A stretch of 64,000 nucleotides of DNA from Faecalibacter sp. LW9 (GTDB taxonomy: Bacteria; Bacteroidota; Bacteroidia; Flavobacteriales; Weeksellaceae), in contig NZ_CP141062.1 of the NCBI RefSeq assembly GCF_034661295.1, positions 1,054,001-1,118,000 of the forward strand, read 5' to 3'. A model generated the notes under the pieces. It ran no database searches. It worked only from the letters and a program-made list of their open reading frames with translations, and had not been told where the DNA came from. A program made the position numbers and the translations under genes. How positions within the stretch are numbered: the stretch's first letter is position 1; every line of letters begins with the position of its first letter. This document shows positions 34,278 through 43,138 of this stretch, piece after piece.

Positions 34278-35327
34278 ATGAGTACAAAAACATACGCAGC
34301 ATTTAACGAAATAGATCCTTTAGGACCATATACTATAGAACGCCGTCATTTACATCCAAAAGACGTTTTTATTGACATTGATTACTGTGGTGTATGTCAT
34401 AGCGATATCCATACCGCCAAAGGAGATTGGGGAGTTCCAAATTATCCTGTAGTACCAGGGCATGAAATTATCGGTCGTGTGAAAGAAGTAGGATCAGAGG
34501 TGACTAAATTTAAAGTTGGAGATTTAGTGGGAGTAGGATGTTTAGTAGAGTCTTGTCAACATTGCCATCCTTGTGAGGAAGGATTAGAGCAATATTGTGA
34601 GAATGGTTCAACAGGAACATACAATTCAAAAAACTCAAAATACGGAGGAATTACTTACGGAGGTTATTCAGAGAATATTGTAGTAGAAGAAGGATTCGTG
34701 CTACATGTACCAGAAAATATTGATGCCGCAGCTGCTGCACCTTTATTATGTGCTGGTATTACAACATGGTCGCCTTTACGCCACTGGAATGTGAAAGAAG
34801 GAGATAAAGTTGGAGTGATTGGATTAGGTGGTTTAGGACACATGGGGGTAAAATTTGCTAAAGCAATGGGAGCACATGTCGTGATGATTACTACATCTGA
34901 AGCAAAAGGAGAGGACGCGAAGAAATTAGGAGCCGATGAGGTTTTAATTTCAAAAGATGGAGAACAGATGAAAGCGCATCGTAATTCGTTTGATTTCTTA
35001 TTGAATACTATTCCTGTCAAACATGATGTAAATCCTTATTTGCAATTGCTAAAATTGGATAAAACCATGTGTATGGTAGGGGCTATAGAACCTTTAGAAG
35101 CCATTCACGGAGGATTATTAATTATGAAACGTAGAAACCTTGCAGGATCATTGATTGGAGGAATCAAAGAAACTCAAGAAATGTTAGATTTCTGTGGAGA
35201 ACATAATATTGTTTCTGATGTAGAAATGATTGACATCCAGAATATCAATGAAGCCTACGAACGCATGATGAAATCAGATGTGAAATATCGTTTTGTAATT
35301 GATATTAAATCTTTGAAAGAATCATAA
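34278..35327 (+). CDS. Zinc-dependent alcohol dehydrogenase, CAD type
   Basis: This 349-residue medium-chain dehydrogenase reduces aldehydes with NADPH, going by its cinnamyl-alcohol/YahK type. Catalytic zinc ligands: Cys in 'GVCHSDIH', His-Glu in 'PGHE', and a later Cys in 'LLCAGITTW'. Structural zinc: four Cys in 'CQHCHPCEEGLEQYC'. The Rossmann motif is 'GLGGLGHMGVKFAKAMGA'. It stands alone with its own terminator. Confidence 0.93.
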   Translation: MSTKTYAAFNEIDPLGPYTIERRHLHPKDVFIDIDYCGVCHSDIHTAKGDWGVPNYPVVPGHEIIGRVKEVGSEVTKFKVGDLVGVGCLVESCQHCHPCEEGLEQYCENGSTGTYNSKNSKYGGITYGGYSENIVVEEGFVLHVPENIDAAAAAPLLCAGITTWSPLRHWNVKEGDKVGVIGLGGLGHMGVKFAKAMGAHVVMITTSEAKGEDAKKLGADEVLISKDGEQMKAHRNSFDFLLNTIPVKHDVNPYLQLLKLDKTMCMVGAIEPLEAIHGGLLIMKRRNLAGSLIGGIKETQEMLDFCGEHNIVSDVEMIDIQNINEAYERMMKSDVKYRFVIDIKSLKES

Positions 35328-35338
35328 AAATGAAATAT

Positions 35339-35371
35339 AAAAAAAGGCATTCCATAGGAAATGCCTTTTTT
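35339..35371. terminator. Bidirectional terminator
   Basis: AAAAAGGCATT and AATGCCTTTTT pair around CCATAGG-type loop, between converging genes. Confidence 0.8.
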
Positions 35372-35391
35372 ATTTGGTAATAAAGCTTCAA

Positions 35392-35613
35392 TTATTGAGC
35401 AGCTTCTTCAAAAACAGCAGCAGAATCAGTAATTACATTTTCTACTGAATCAGCAGAAACTTCTGGAGTTTCAACAGCTGTTGAATCGATGGCAGCATTT
35501 AATGTGTCTACAACTTCTACTTCTTCAACAGGAGCTTCAACTTCTTTGTTTCCATTACAAGAAATTGCTGTAAATGATAATGCTACGATTGCTACTAATG
35601 CTAAATTTTTCAT
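35392..35613 (-). CDS. Small acidic lipoprotein
   Basis: 73 residues: lipobox 'FTAISC' then NGNKEV and a disordered Glu/Val/Ala/Ser-rich tail with repeated 'DSTAVETP', 'DSVENV' and 'DSAAV' units. There is no fold-like region. Such tiny acidic lipoproteins are frequent in flavobacteria and their role is unknown. Confidence 0.7.
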   Translation of the reverse strand: MKNLALVAIVALSFTAISCNGNKEVEAPVEEVEVVDTLNAAIDSTAVETPEVSADSVENVITDSAAVFEEAAQ

Positions 35614-35900
35614 CTGATTATTTTTTTAAATTATTTTAAAAATGATTCGATTGTTGTTTTAAATCGATGGGTCAAAGTTAGGGTGAGGTGATTATAAATC
35701 AAGGAAATATGGTTGTAATCACATTGAAATTAATTTGCTTTTATTTTACAAAACTATAGGATGATCTAAAATGTGAAATAAAGGTCATTTTGATATGATA
35801 AATCATTATTTTTGTTTTATTTGTAAAGCATAACATCTGATTTTATAAAAACAGAAATCATTTTACAAACCATTATATATCAACCGTATAATTAATTAAA
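35614..35900. other. Divergent intergenic region
   Basis: AT-rich, about 290 bases. It holds the promoters of two divergent genes, but no box matched convincingly and no hairpin stands out. Confidence 0.4.
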
Positions 35901-36983
35901 TTGAGCAAGTTTACAGATATAGAAATTTTTGAAATTCTGAAAAAATCGATCGCTGAACGGTTTTTAGAGGAAAATTCTGCTCAATCCACAGATTTATCGA
36001 AATGGAAAGGACAAGAAATTGTTGTTTTTCAAGAAGATTTGTTCAATAAAACCAAATCCACGGTGAGTGAAAAATGGTTTTATACCTACTTCAAATCCGA
36101 TTTTAAAAAATTACCACGTATTGATATGCTAAACTTATTAGCTCAATATTGTGGCTATAAAAGTTGGGCACATTTTTTAAGGCAAAAAGAAATTGAAATA
36201 TTTGGAAAATCGGATCAAGTAGTGGAACCATTTGTTCTGAATCGTCCAATAGAGCCTGCCGTTGAAGAAGTTGTCAACGAAACCGTTAAAGAAGAACATA
36301 AATCTGTTGAGCAAGAAAATCCAACGATTCCTTCAGACAATGAAAAGAATGAAGTCGTAAAAGATAAAAATTCCATGAAAAAGATTGCTTTAGTAACATC
36401 CATCGTAAGTGTGATGTTATTGGGAGTAATAGGAGCTTATTTGGCTTTTTTTCAAACAAAGAATTATGAATTCTGTTTTGTCGATTCTGATCGTCAAGCA
36501 TTGGTTAAAAATTCGGTAGAAGTAACCATCCTTCGACAAGGATTTACTCCACTTTATTTAACATCGAAGACAGGATGTATTAATTTTGAATCAGGGAGCG
36601 ATACAGTACGTATGGTTGTATCTACACCTTATCACAAATTGGATACCTTCCGAGTAAATCTTCATCACTACCGTCAACCTGAGAAAATTCTTTTAGAACC
36701 CGATGATTATAAAGTTATGCTTTATTATTATTCGAATTCAGCTAAAGATTTAAAACAACGTATGGCTAAATTAAATCAAATGATTGATGATAATGCATTG
36801 ATTTATCAGGTCTATGATAATGATTTTTTTGGGGTTGAAATTTTAACCAAACAACAATACATAAATCTTGTTTCCTTACCGACCACTTCGTTGAAGAATT
36901 TTTCTTTAATCGAATCTGAAAGTAAAAATGGAAAAATCGTGAAACTTAAATTTAAAATTCAGCAAGATGAAGAAGATAATTAA
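35901..36983 (+). CDS. Single-span membrane protein of unknown role (TTG start)
   Basis: 360 residues. TTG at 35901 is the only reasonable start: the next internal Met are far into a clearly coding stretch, and MSKFTDIEIFEILKKSI reads as an N-terminus. Residues 1-95 form a cytoplasmic helical domain with 'YFKSDFKKLPRIDMLNLLAQYCGYKSWAHFLRQ', a pattern seen in several Bacteroidota proteins that I cannot name. An acidic linker and one span (about residues 155-178) lead to a periplasmic domain. The next gene, a lipoprotein, starts 17 bases before this one ends, so they are translated together and probably act as a pair. Confidence 0.75.
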   Translation: MSKFTDIEIFEILKKSIAERFLEENSAQSTDLSKWKGQEIVVFQEDLFNKTKSTVSEKWFYTYFKSDFKKLPRIDMLNLLAQYCGYKSWAHFLRQKEIEIFGKSDQVVEPFVLNRPIEPAVEEVVNETVKEEHKSVEQENPTIPSDNEKNEVVKDKNSMKKIALVTSIVSVMLLGVIGAYLAFFQTKNYEFCFVDSDRQALVKNSVEVTILRQGFTPLYLTSKTGCINFESGSDTVRMVVSTPYHKLDTFRVNLHHYRQPEKILLEPDDYKVMLYYYSNSAKDLKQRMAKLNQMIDDNALIYQVYDNDFFGVEILTKQQYINLVSLPTTSLKNFSLIESESKNGKIVKLKFKIQQDEEDN

Positions 36984-37575
36984 ACTGATGAATTTGTGTT
37001 TGTGCGCACTTTTATCGATTTGGATCATATATTCTTGTAAAAATGATACAACATACGATGGAGATTATAATCCTGAAGTGATTAAAGGATATAAGAACGA
37101 ATCTTCTTCGGTTAATACGAAAATGGATTCGATCGAAGCCGTTAATTTTATTTCGAAACGTAAATTGCGTGAATTCTTCGAGCTTTCTGTTTTAGCTTCT
37201 AATAATAATGATAGTGTCGTTCAGCATGCTTTGATAGAACAATTACGCAGTTATTTCTCAGAAGACAATGTTTCGGAAGTAGATACGTTATTAGCCAATT
37301 TAAAACGTAATAAAATTCATTTTATATCGGTAGCAAAATTCAATATTATTCCCAATGATAGTATTACTCCAGATACGATAAAAAGTGCAGAATATGCGTT
37401 AAACCTTTTCAACAAAGACAAAAAATTAGTAAAAACGGTCGATCGAAAATCTGTTTTTGTTTTAAAACAAGAACCCATCAAATTTAAACGAGAGTTCAAA
37501 TTTTATTTTAAAACATTAAATGAAGCCAAAGATTCGATTCAGAATGATACGATTTCTTCAGGAGTTACAAGATAA
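36967..37575 (+). CDS. Lipoprotein partner of the preceding membrane protein
   Basis: 202 residues with lipobox 'IIYSC' followed by KNDTTYDGDYNP. The mature part is Lys/Asn-rich with no motif I know. It overlaps the upstream gene by 17 bases, and its last 37 bases overlap the converging 5-formyltetrahydrofolate cyclo-ligase gene. A long overlap of this sort implies no terminator between the two genes. Confidence 0.7.
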   Translation: MKKIIKLMNLCLCALLSIWIIYSCKNDTTYDGDYNPEVIKGYKNESSSVNTKMDSIEAVNFISKRKLREFFELSVLASNNNDSVVQHALIEQLRSYFSEDNVSEVDTLLANLKRNKIHFISVAKFNIIPNDSITPDTIKSAEYALNLFNKDKKLVKTVDRKSVFVLKQEPIKFKREFKFYFKTLNEAKDSIQNDTISSGVTR

Positions 37576-38096
37576 TTTAAGGGTATATCGCCTTCATAGG
37601 CATCTTCAATGATATCAATAGGTCTAAAGTATGTTAGGCCTATTTTTTTTGTGGTTGGTCGACAACGTGACAAGAATTTATCATAATATCCCCCACCATA
37701 GCCTACACGATTTCCATATTGATCGGCAACAAACATTGGAACAAAAACCACATCGATTTCTTTGGAATCAATTTCAGTATATGCGATGGGCTCAGGAATG
37801 TGCAAGGCATTTAATTCCGTCTTAAAATGAGGTTCTACTTTGCAGTTTATCATATCATCACCTACTACTAATGGAGTAATAACAGATTTTCCGAGTGAAA
37901 ACAACCAATTGATTAGCGGATAGGTATTAATTTCATTGTTTTTTTCAATCGGTAAGAAAATGTGAAAGTTTTGATCTGAAGTAAAATCGAAATGCTTGAT
38001 ATGATGAAAAATTTGTTCACTTTTACACGCTACATCTTCCGGCGTGTATTCTTTTCGTTTTGCTCTATACCATTTTCTTGCTTCCGCTTTTAACAT
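37539..38096 (-). CDS. 5-formyltetrahydrofolate cyclo-ligase
   Basis: The enzyme uses ATP to convert 5-formyl-THF to 5,10-methenyl-THF, clearing a folate by-product. The family signature 'GNRVGYGGGYYDKFLSR' near residue 130 binds ATP and folate, and 'ARKWYRAKRKEYTPEDV' is the usual helical N-terminus. 185 residues is the normal length. Its 3' end overlaps the lipoprotein gene on the other strand. Confidence 0.93.
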   Translation of the reverse strand: MLKAEARKWYRAKRKEYTPEDVACKSEQIFHHIKHFDFTSDQNFHIFLPIEKNNEINTYPLINWLFSLGKSVITPLVVGDDMINCKVEPHFKTELNALHIPEPIAYTEIDSKEIDVVFVPMFVADQYGNRVGYGGGYYDKFLSRCRPTTKKIGLTYFRPIDIIEDAYEGDIPLNYLVTPEEIVSF

Positions 38097-38134
38097 GTTT
38101 CTTCGATTTATTCTAAGATATGAAATATATTCAT

Positions 38135-38162
38135 AAAAAAAGCCATCAACTAATTGATGGCT
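38135..38162 (-). terminator. Terminator of the U32/ferredoxin operon
   Basis: On the minus strand AAGCCATCAA and TTGATGGCTT pair around TTAG, followed by T6. Confidence 0.8.
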
Positions 38163-38191
38163 TGTGTTTTATATAGCTCATGTAACTTGCA

Positions 38192-38422
38192 TTATATTTC
38201 TTTAACAGAGATAATGTTCACAGGACAAGCTTTTGCTGCGCGTTCGCAGTTATCTGCAATCCCGTGATCAGGATCTTTCAGGGTATGAAATCCTTTCTTA
38301 TCCGTAGATTTTAATAACACCGATTTTCCATCTTTTTTAGACATACGAAAACGTTCTGGTGCTAATTCATAACAATAGTTACATCCAATACATTTATCGC
38401 GTTGTAGAGTAATTATGACCAT
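38192..38422 (-). CDS. Ferredoxin
   Basis: 76 residues. 'CIGCNYCYELAP' and a distal 'CERAAKACPV' give the Cys pattern of a single-cluster [4Fe-4S] or [3Fe-4S] ferredoxin. It lies 15 bases after the U32-family gene, so it is likely to be that protein's electron donor or cluster partner. Confidence 0.88.
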   Translation of the reverse strand: MVIITLQRDKCIGCNYCYELAPERFRMSKKDGKSVLLKSTDKKGFHTLKDPDHGIADNCERAAKACPVNIISVKEI

Positions 38423-38437
38423 TCTTCAAGCTAAATT

Positions 38438-39730
38438 TTAGTGAGAGTACGCACCTTCTTCCACAGCGTTTTGTTGTGTTCCAGGTTCTTCTACTTTTAC
38501 TAATTTATATAATTTATCTGAAGGACGGATACGGAAATCCATTGGGATTGTAATACTATCACCTTTTTTAGCGATTTCAGATTTTACATCTTCCACCATC
38601 ATTTCAGTAACCACCATTTCTTTGGCACCTGTTGTTGGACCAGTTACTAAGATTGTATCCCCAATTTTCAAATCGTATGCATCGATCACAAATTGACCAA
38701 TATTGGCTTTCGGGAAGAAGTGAACCCCTTTTCCGATGTACACTTTCTTTTGAGTAGCCATTGATCCTGGAACTGCAGACCATTCCCCTAATTTTTGACC
38801 TAAATAATATCCAGACCAGAAACCACGGTTATAAACCGTTTGTAATAATCCCATCCAGTAATCTACTTTCTCTTTTGTATAAGTTCCGTCAGCGATTGCG
38901 TCGATTGCCTCACGGTAACAACGAATAACTGTAGCTACATATTCAGGCGCACGACCACGACCTTCGATTTTTAATACTTTGATTCCTGCATTCACCACTT
39001 GGTCTAAGAAATCCATTGTACATAAATCTTTAGGCGACATCATGTATTCGTTATCTAATTCGATTTCGAATCCAGTTTCCTGATCGATTACTGTATATTT
39101 TTTACGACAGTTTTGTTTACAAGCTCCACGATTTGCAGAAGAGTTGTGCGAGTGCAAGCTTAAGTAACATTTTCCAGAAACAGCCATACATAATGCACCG
39201 TGTCCAAAAATTTCGATTTCTACTAAGTTACCACTTGGTCCACGAACGTCATCTTTAACGATTAATTCGCAAATCTTTTCTACTTGTTTTAAACTCAACT
39301 CACGAGATAATACCATGGTATCAGCAAACATTGCATAGAATTTTACTGTTTCGATATTTGTCACGTTAATTTGAGTTGAAATATGAACTTCCATTCCAAT
39401 TTGTCTTGCATAGGCAATCACCGATTGATCCATTGCAATAACAGCTGTAATGTTAGCTTCTTTCGCTTTATCTAATAACACTTTGATCAACGATAAATCG
39501 TGATCATAAATGATTGTATTTAATGTAAGGTAAGAACGTACACCTTTCGCTTCACAACGCTCTACAATTTCTGGTAAATCACCCATTGTAAAGTTGATTG
39601 ATGCTCTCGCACGCATGTTCAGCTGATCAACACCGAAGTATACAGAATCAGCACCATTATCTAATGCAGCTTGTAACGATTCGAAGTTCCCAGCGGGAGC
39701 CATCAATTCTATTTTTCCATCTTTGGTCAT
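38438..39730 (-). CDS. U32-family protein, TrhP-like tRNA U34 hydroxylation factor
   Basis: 430 residues. 'ELMAPAGNFESLQAALDNGADSVYFG' is the family's N-terminal beta/alpha barrel, and 'EIFGHGALCMAVSGKCYLS' with 'NRGACKQNCRKKY' supplies the cluster-binding Cys. 'Peptidase U32' is a historic name. In E. coli and Bacillus, members with this arrangement (TrhP/YegQ) act in making 5-hydroxyuridine at the tRNA wobble base from prephenate. The ferredoxin encoded just behind supports an Fe-S-dependent role. Confidence 0.8.
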   Translation of the reverse strand: MTKDGKIELMAPAGNFESLQAALDNGADSVYFGVDQLNMRARASINFTMGDLPEIVERCEAKGVRSYLTLNTIIYDHDLSLIKVLLDKAKEANITAVIAMDQSVIAYARQIGMEVHISTQINVTNIETVKFYAMFADTMVLSRELSLKQVEKICELIVKDDVRGPSGNLVEIEIFGHGALCMAVSGKCYLSLHSHNSSANRGACKQNCRKKYTVIDQETGFEIELDNEYMMSPKDLCTMDFLDQVVNAGIKVLKIEGRGRAPEYVATVIRCYREAIDAIADGTYTKEKVDYWMGLLQTVYNRGFWSGYYLGQKLGEWSAVPGSMATQKKVYIGKGVHFFPKANIGQFVIDAYDLKIGDTILVTGPTTGAKEMVVTEMMVEDVKSEIAKKGDSITIPMDFRIRPSDKLYKLVKVEEPGTQQNAVEEGAYSH

Positions 39731-39916
39731 ACGAAAATTCTGATTTTAAGGTGCAAAGGTATAAAATTTTAAAGGAATTTTATAATGAATTAAAATTGAG
39801 AATGTTAATTTAAATCTAAGGTTTTGAATAAATTAATTCATTCGAAGTGATGGATTTATATCCATTCAAAAGCTAACTTGGCTTAAAAACATATCAAAAT
39901 CGAACAAATTTTACCT

Positions 39917-39924
39917 TAATTTTG
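39917..39924 (+). promoter_or_regulatory. -7 promoter element, probably leaderless transcript
   Basis: TAATTTTG fits TAnnTTTG and ends only four bases before the ATG at 39929, leaving no room for a ribosome binding site. Confidence 0.5.
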
Positions 39925-39928
39925 TAGC

Positions 39929-40705
39929 ATGCAAATAGAAAGTCTTCAAAATCCTAAAATTAAAAACTTGCTGAAATTGCAAGAGAAATCGAGAGAACGT
40001 AAAAATCAAGGGTTATTTATTGTTGAGGGAACTCAAGAAAATGAATTAGCCATAAAAGGTGGATATGAAGCGGTTGAAATTTATATTTGTGAAGACATTT
40101 ATGATTCTTCAATCAAATTTGGAAACCCAAGACGTTTTGAAATTACGCGTGCAATCTTTGAAAAGTTAGCTTATCGTAAATCAACAGGTGGAATAATTGG
40201 TGTGTATAAAACGAAAGCTTCAAAATTAGAAGATTTAAACTTACCAGAAAATCCATTAGTAGTTGTACTAGAAGCCGTAGAAAAACCAGGAAATCTTGGT
40301 GCGGTTTTAAGAACAGGTGATGGAGCAAAAGTAGATGCGGTGATTGTCTGTGATGAAACGGTGGATTTCTTTAATCCGAACGTCATTCGTTCTTCCGTAG
40401 GGACGTTGTTTACCAATCAAATTGCATCGGCATCTAAAGAAGAAGTTTTAGCCTATTTAGAGGAACGAAATATTCAAGTTGTATCGACGTTTTTACGCGA
40501 TGAAACAATCAGTTTATACGAAGCAGATTTCACATCAGGATCTGCAATTATATTAGGAACTGAAGCAACAGGATTATCTGACTTTTGGGCGGACAATTCG
40601 GATGCTTTAATCAAAATTCCAATGTTAGGATTTGTGGATTCATTAAATGTGAGTAATGCTGCGGCAATTTGTGTATACGAAGCCGTAAGACAAAGAAGTA
40701 AATAA
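39929..40705 (+). CDS. TrmH/SpoU-family RNA 2'-O-methyltransferase
   Basis: 258 residues. A substrate-binding N-terminal part (residues 1-100) precedes the SPOUT knot: 'LEAVEKPGNLGAVLRTGDGAKVDAVIV', 'FNPNVIRSSVGTLF', 'ILGTEATGLSDFW' and 'IPMLGFVDSLNVSNAAAICVYEA'. These are motifs 1 to 3 of the TrmH class, which methylates ribose in tRNA or 23S rRNA; the exact site cannot be assigned. It stands alone, and the promoter lies directly on the start codon. Confidence 0.9.
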   Translation: MQIESLQNPKIKNLLKLQEKSRERKNQGLFIVEGTQENELAIKGGYEAVEIYICEDIYDSSIKFGNPRRFEITRAIFEKLAYRKSTGGIIGVYKTKASKLEDLNLPENPLVVVLEAVEKPGNLGAVLRTGDGAKVDAVIVCDETVDFFNPNVIRSSVGTLFTNQIASASKEEVLAYLEERNIQVVSTFLRDETISLYEADFTSGSAIILGTEATGLSDFWADNSDALIKIPMLGFVDSLNVSNAAAICVYEAVRQRSK

Positions 40706-40721
40706 TATTTATATTGTAATA

Positions 40722-40757
40722 AAAAAAGCCTCAAGATTTTCTTGAGACTTTTCTTTT
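40722..40757. terminator. Bidirectional terminator
   Basis: AAAAGCCTCAAG and CTTGAGACTTTT pair around ATTTT with one mismatch, between the methyltransferase and the capsule locus. Confidence 0.75.
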
Positions 40758-43137
40758 ATGATTTAAAACGCTTAAATATTTTTTTATAAAAAGGTGTTTC
40801 ATCAATATATCTATAACCATAGCCATAACCATAACCATAGCCATAACCGTGTCGATATCCATAACCACGATTCATATCTAAATCGTTCACCACCATACTC
40901 ATGTTTTTAAGAATTTTTTCACTATACATTTGTTTTGGAATATCCAAAAGATTTTTATCTGTGTAATTAGCACGGGAAATATACAATGTTACATCTGCAT
41001 CATCTGCAATCAATACAGTGTCTGTTACAAGATTAATAGGTGCGGTATCTACGATAATATAATCATAATGATGACGTGCATATTCAATAATTTTAGAAAA
41101 ACGACCATTCATCAATAATTCAGCAGGATTTGGAGGAATATCTCCAGAAGTAATAAAATCAAATGCATATTCAGAAATATTCTTATTAATTATATCTTCC
41201 ACTTGAATATTATCATCTGCTAAGAAGTTAGTAACTCCTGTTGTTCTTCGAGGTATGGATGTAATATTAAGATATTCCATAATTTTAGGATTACGAATAT
41301 CGGCACCAATCAATAATACTCGATCATTAGAGAATGTCATTATTTGAGTAAGGTTTGTCGCGATATAGGTTTTTCCTTCACCTGAAATCGAAGAAGTCAC
41401 ATAGATGACTTTTCCAGAATCTCTTTGGCTTTTAGTCATGAAATTAATATTAGTTCTTAACATTCGGAATGATTCTGCAGTTTCAGAATTGTCATTGTTT
41501 TTTACAATTTTAACATCACTGTTCGGAATCATTCCTACTACCGGAGCTCCGACTAATTTCTCAACATCTTCTTTGGTATGAATTTTATTATTTAATAATT
41601 GGCGTAAAAAGACAAATCCAAATGGAATTGCTAAGCCTAGTGCTAATGCACCAAAATAAATCATTTTAGAATTAGGAGATACTAATCCTGTTCCTATGGC
41701 ACTATCTACAATTTTAATATGCTCAGGACTCGCTGCTGCTTTAATTTCAGATTCTTCACGTTTTTGTAACAAGAATAAATATAAAGCTTCTACAATTTGT
41801 TGTTGTCTCGAAATATCTTTAAATACTCTTTCTTGAGAAGGAATTTTAGATAAACGCGAATTAATGCCTGATTTCTGAGTTTGTAATGAATTTATAGATG
41901 TTTGGACATTATTACGATACAATTTAAAACTTGATCGCAAGTTGATTTTCAAATCATTAATTTGTTTTTGAATTGTCTTTACATCATCATGTTGTTCAGT
42001 AACGTTTTTTAGCTTCTCTTCTTTTGCGAGTACTAAATTATTGTATTGGTTGATGGTGTTGGTTATTGTACCATCAGTTAATCCAATATTTGTAGGTAAT
42101 AAATTATCTCTGTTGTTTTGTAACGCACTATTCATAAAATCAACCAACGACAACTGATTGTGATAATCTAAAATCGCTTTTTCGGTTTGTGTCGCATTAT
42201 TTAAATATAATCCAGATTCAGCTTCAAGATTGGTGATATTATTTGAAGTTTTATACGACTCTAAATGGCGATCCACTCCTTGTAATTCGGCAGTTACAAT
42301 TCCTAGACGTTCGTTGATAAATTTAGAAGTGGCATTAACAATTTTTACATCATCATTGACTAAATCATTATTGAATTCTTTAACAAGTTCATCAATAAAA
42401 ATATTTGCTCTTTTGGTAATATTATCAACCAATGAAATATTTAAGATACGGGACCCACCACCTAATGCCGAAATTTGCACTCGACTTTTATAAGAATTTA
42501 CTGTCGCTAAAAATGGAGCAAATTTGATAACTAATTCTGTTCCACGTTCAAATTTTAAATCTTTTCCATCATTAGCAACTAAAATAAAGTCTCCGTAAGG
42601 ATTGTGAATTTTTTGTCCAAAATGATAGGTTTTATTGGTTTCTACATCAGTAAATTGAGTTTGTGAATCAATTCGAATATGATATTTTCCAGATAAATTA
42701 TCCTTCGTCGCAGTTTCATGTTGAATAAAAATAACTTTTACGGGTGAATCTTCTCCAAATACCTCAATTTCTTTGATGCGTCCCACGCGAGTATATGTAA
42801 TGTTTAATTTGTTATTTTCTACAACTTTAGAGATAATTTTTCTAGATTTTATGATTTCAATTAAATCTGATAAATCGGAGTCTGCTTCTTTACCAGAAAT
42901 CCTACTATCTAAAGCTGCAAGTTGAATATTTTTTGCATTTTTATCATTTACTAATATTTTAGCGGAAGATGAATAGGTGTTAACCGCATAGCGTAAATAG
43001 GTATGAGCTATTCCAAGGGCTATAAATGCTCCAATGACAAATAGGTACCAAAATTTTAGATAGGGGAATATGATTTCCCTAATATCAAAAGATGAATTTG
43101 AGTCATTCCCAAAATCAATCTCTTTATGCTTCTCCAT
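40756..43137 (-). CDS. Capsule/exopolysaccharide chain-length protein fused to tyrosine autokinase (Wzc-like)
   Basis: 793 residues. An N-terminal Wzz-type periplasmic domain between two spans (near residues 30-50 and 490-510) joins a cytoplasmic BY-kinase: Walker A 'SSISGEGKTYIATNL', Walker A' 'VLLIGADIRNP' and Walker B 'YIIVDTAP'. The C-terminal tail is an unusual run of about nine alternating Gly-Tyr units before 'DETPFYKKIFKRF'. Tyr clusters there are the autophosphorylation sites of the family. It drives polymerisation and export together with the Wza-like gene, two bases upstream. Confidence 0.93.
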   Translation of the reverse strand: MEKHKEIDFGNDSNSSFDIREIIFPYLKFWYLFVIGAFIALGIAHTYLRYAVNTYSSSAKILVNDKNAKNIQLAALDSRISGKEADSDLSDLIEIIKSRKIISKVVENNKLNITYTRVGRIKEIEVFGEDSPVKVIFIQHETATKDNLSGKYHIRIDSQTQFTDVETNKTYHFGQKIHNPYGDFILVANDGKDLKFERGTELVIKFAPFLATVNSYKSRVQISALGGGSRILNISLVDNITKRANIFIDELVKEFNNDLVNDDVKIVNATSKFINERLGIVTAELQGVDRHLESYKTSNNITNLEAESGLYLNNATQTEKAILDYHNQLSLVDFMNSALQNNRDNLLPTNIGLTDGTITNTINQYNNLVLAKEEKLKNVTEQHDDVKTIQKQINDLKINLRSSFKLYRNNVQTSINSLQTQKSGINSRLSKIPSQERVFKDISRQQQIVEALYLFLLQKREESEIKAAASPEHIKIVDSAIGTGLVSPNSKMIYFGALALGLAIPFGFVFLRQLLNNKIHTKEDVEKLVGAPVVGMIPNSDVKIVKNNDNSETAESFRMLRTNINFMTKSQRDSGKVIYVTSSISGEGKTYIATNLTQIMTFSNDRVLLIGADIRNPKIMEYLNITSIPRRTTGVTNFLADDNIQVEDIINKNISEYAFDFITSGDIPPNPAELLMNGRFSKIIEYARHHYDYIIVDTAPINLVTDTVLIADDADVTLYISRANYTDKNLLDIPKQMYSEKILKNMSMVVNDLDMNRGYGYRHGYGYGYGYGYGYRYIDETPFYKKIFKRFKS

Positions 43138-43138
43138 T

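Noticed and set aside
40795-40885. Short tandem repeat that could be mistaken for a CRISPR array
   Set aside because: The units are six bases without spacers and lie in frame within the kinase gene, coding Gly-Tyr.
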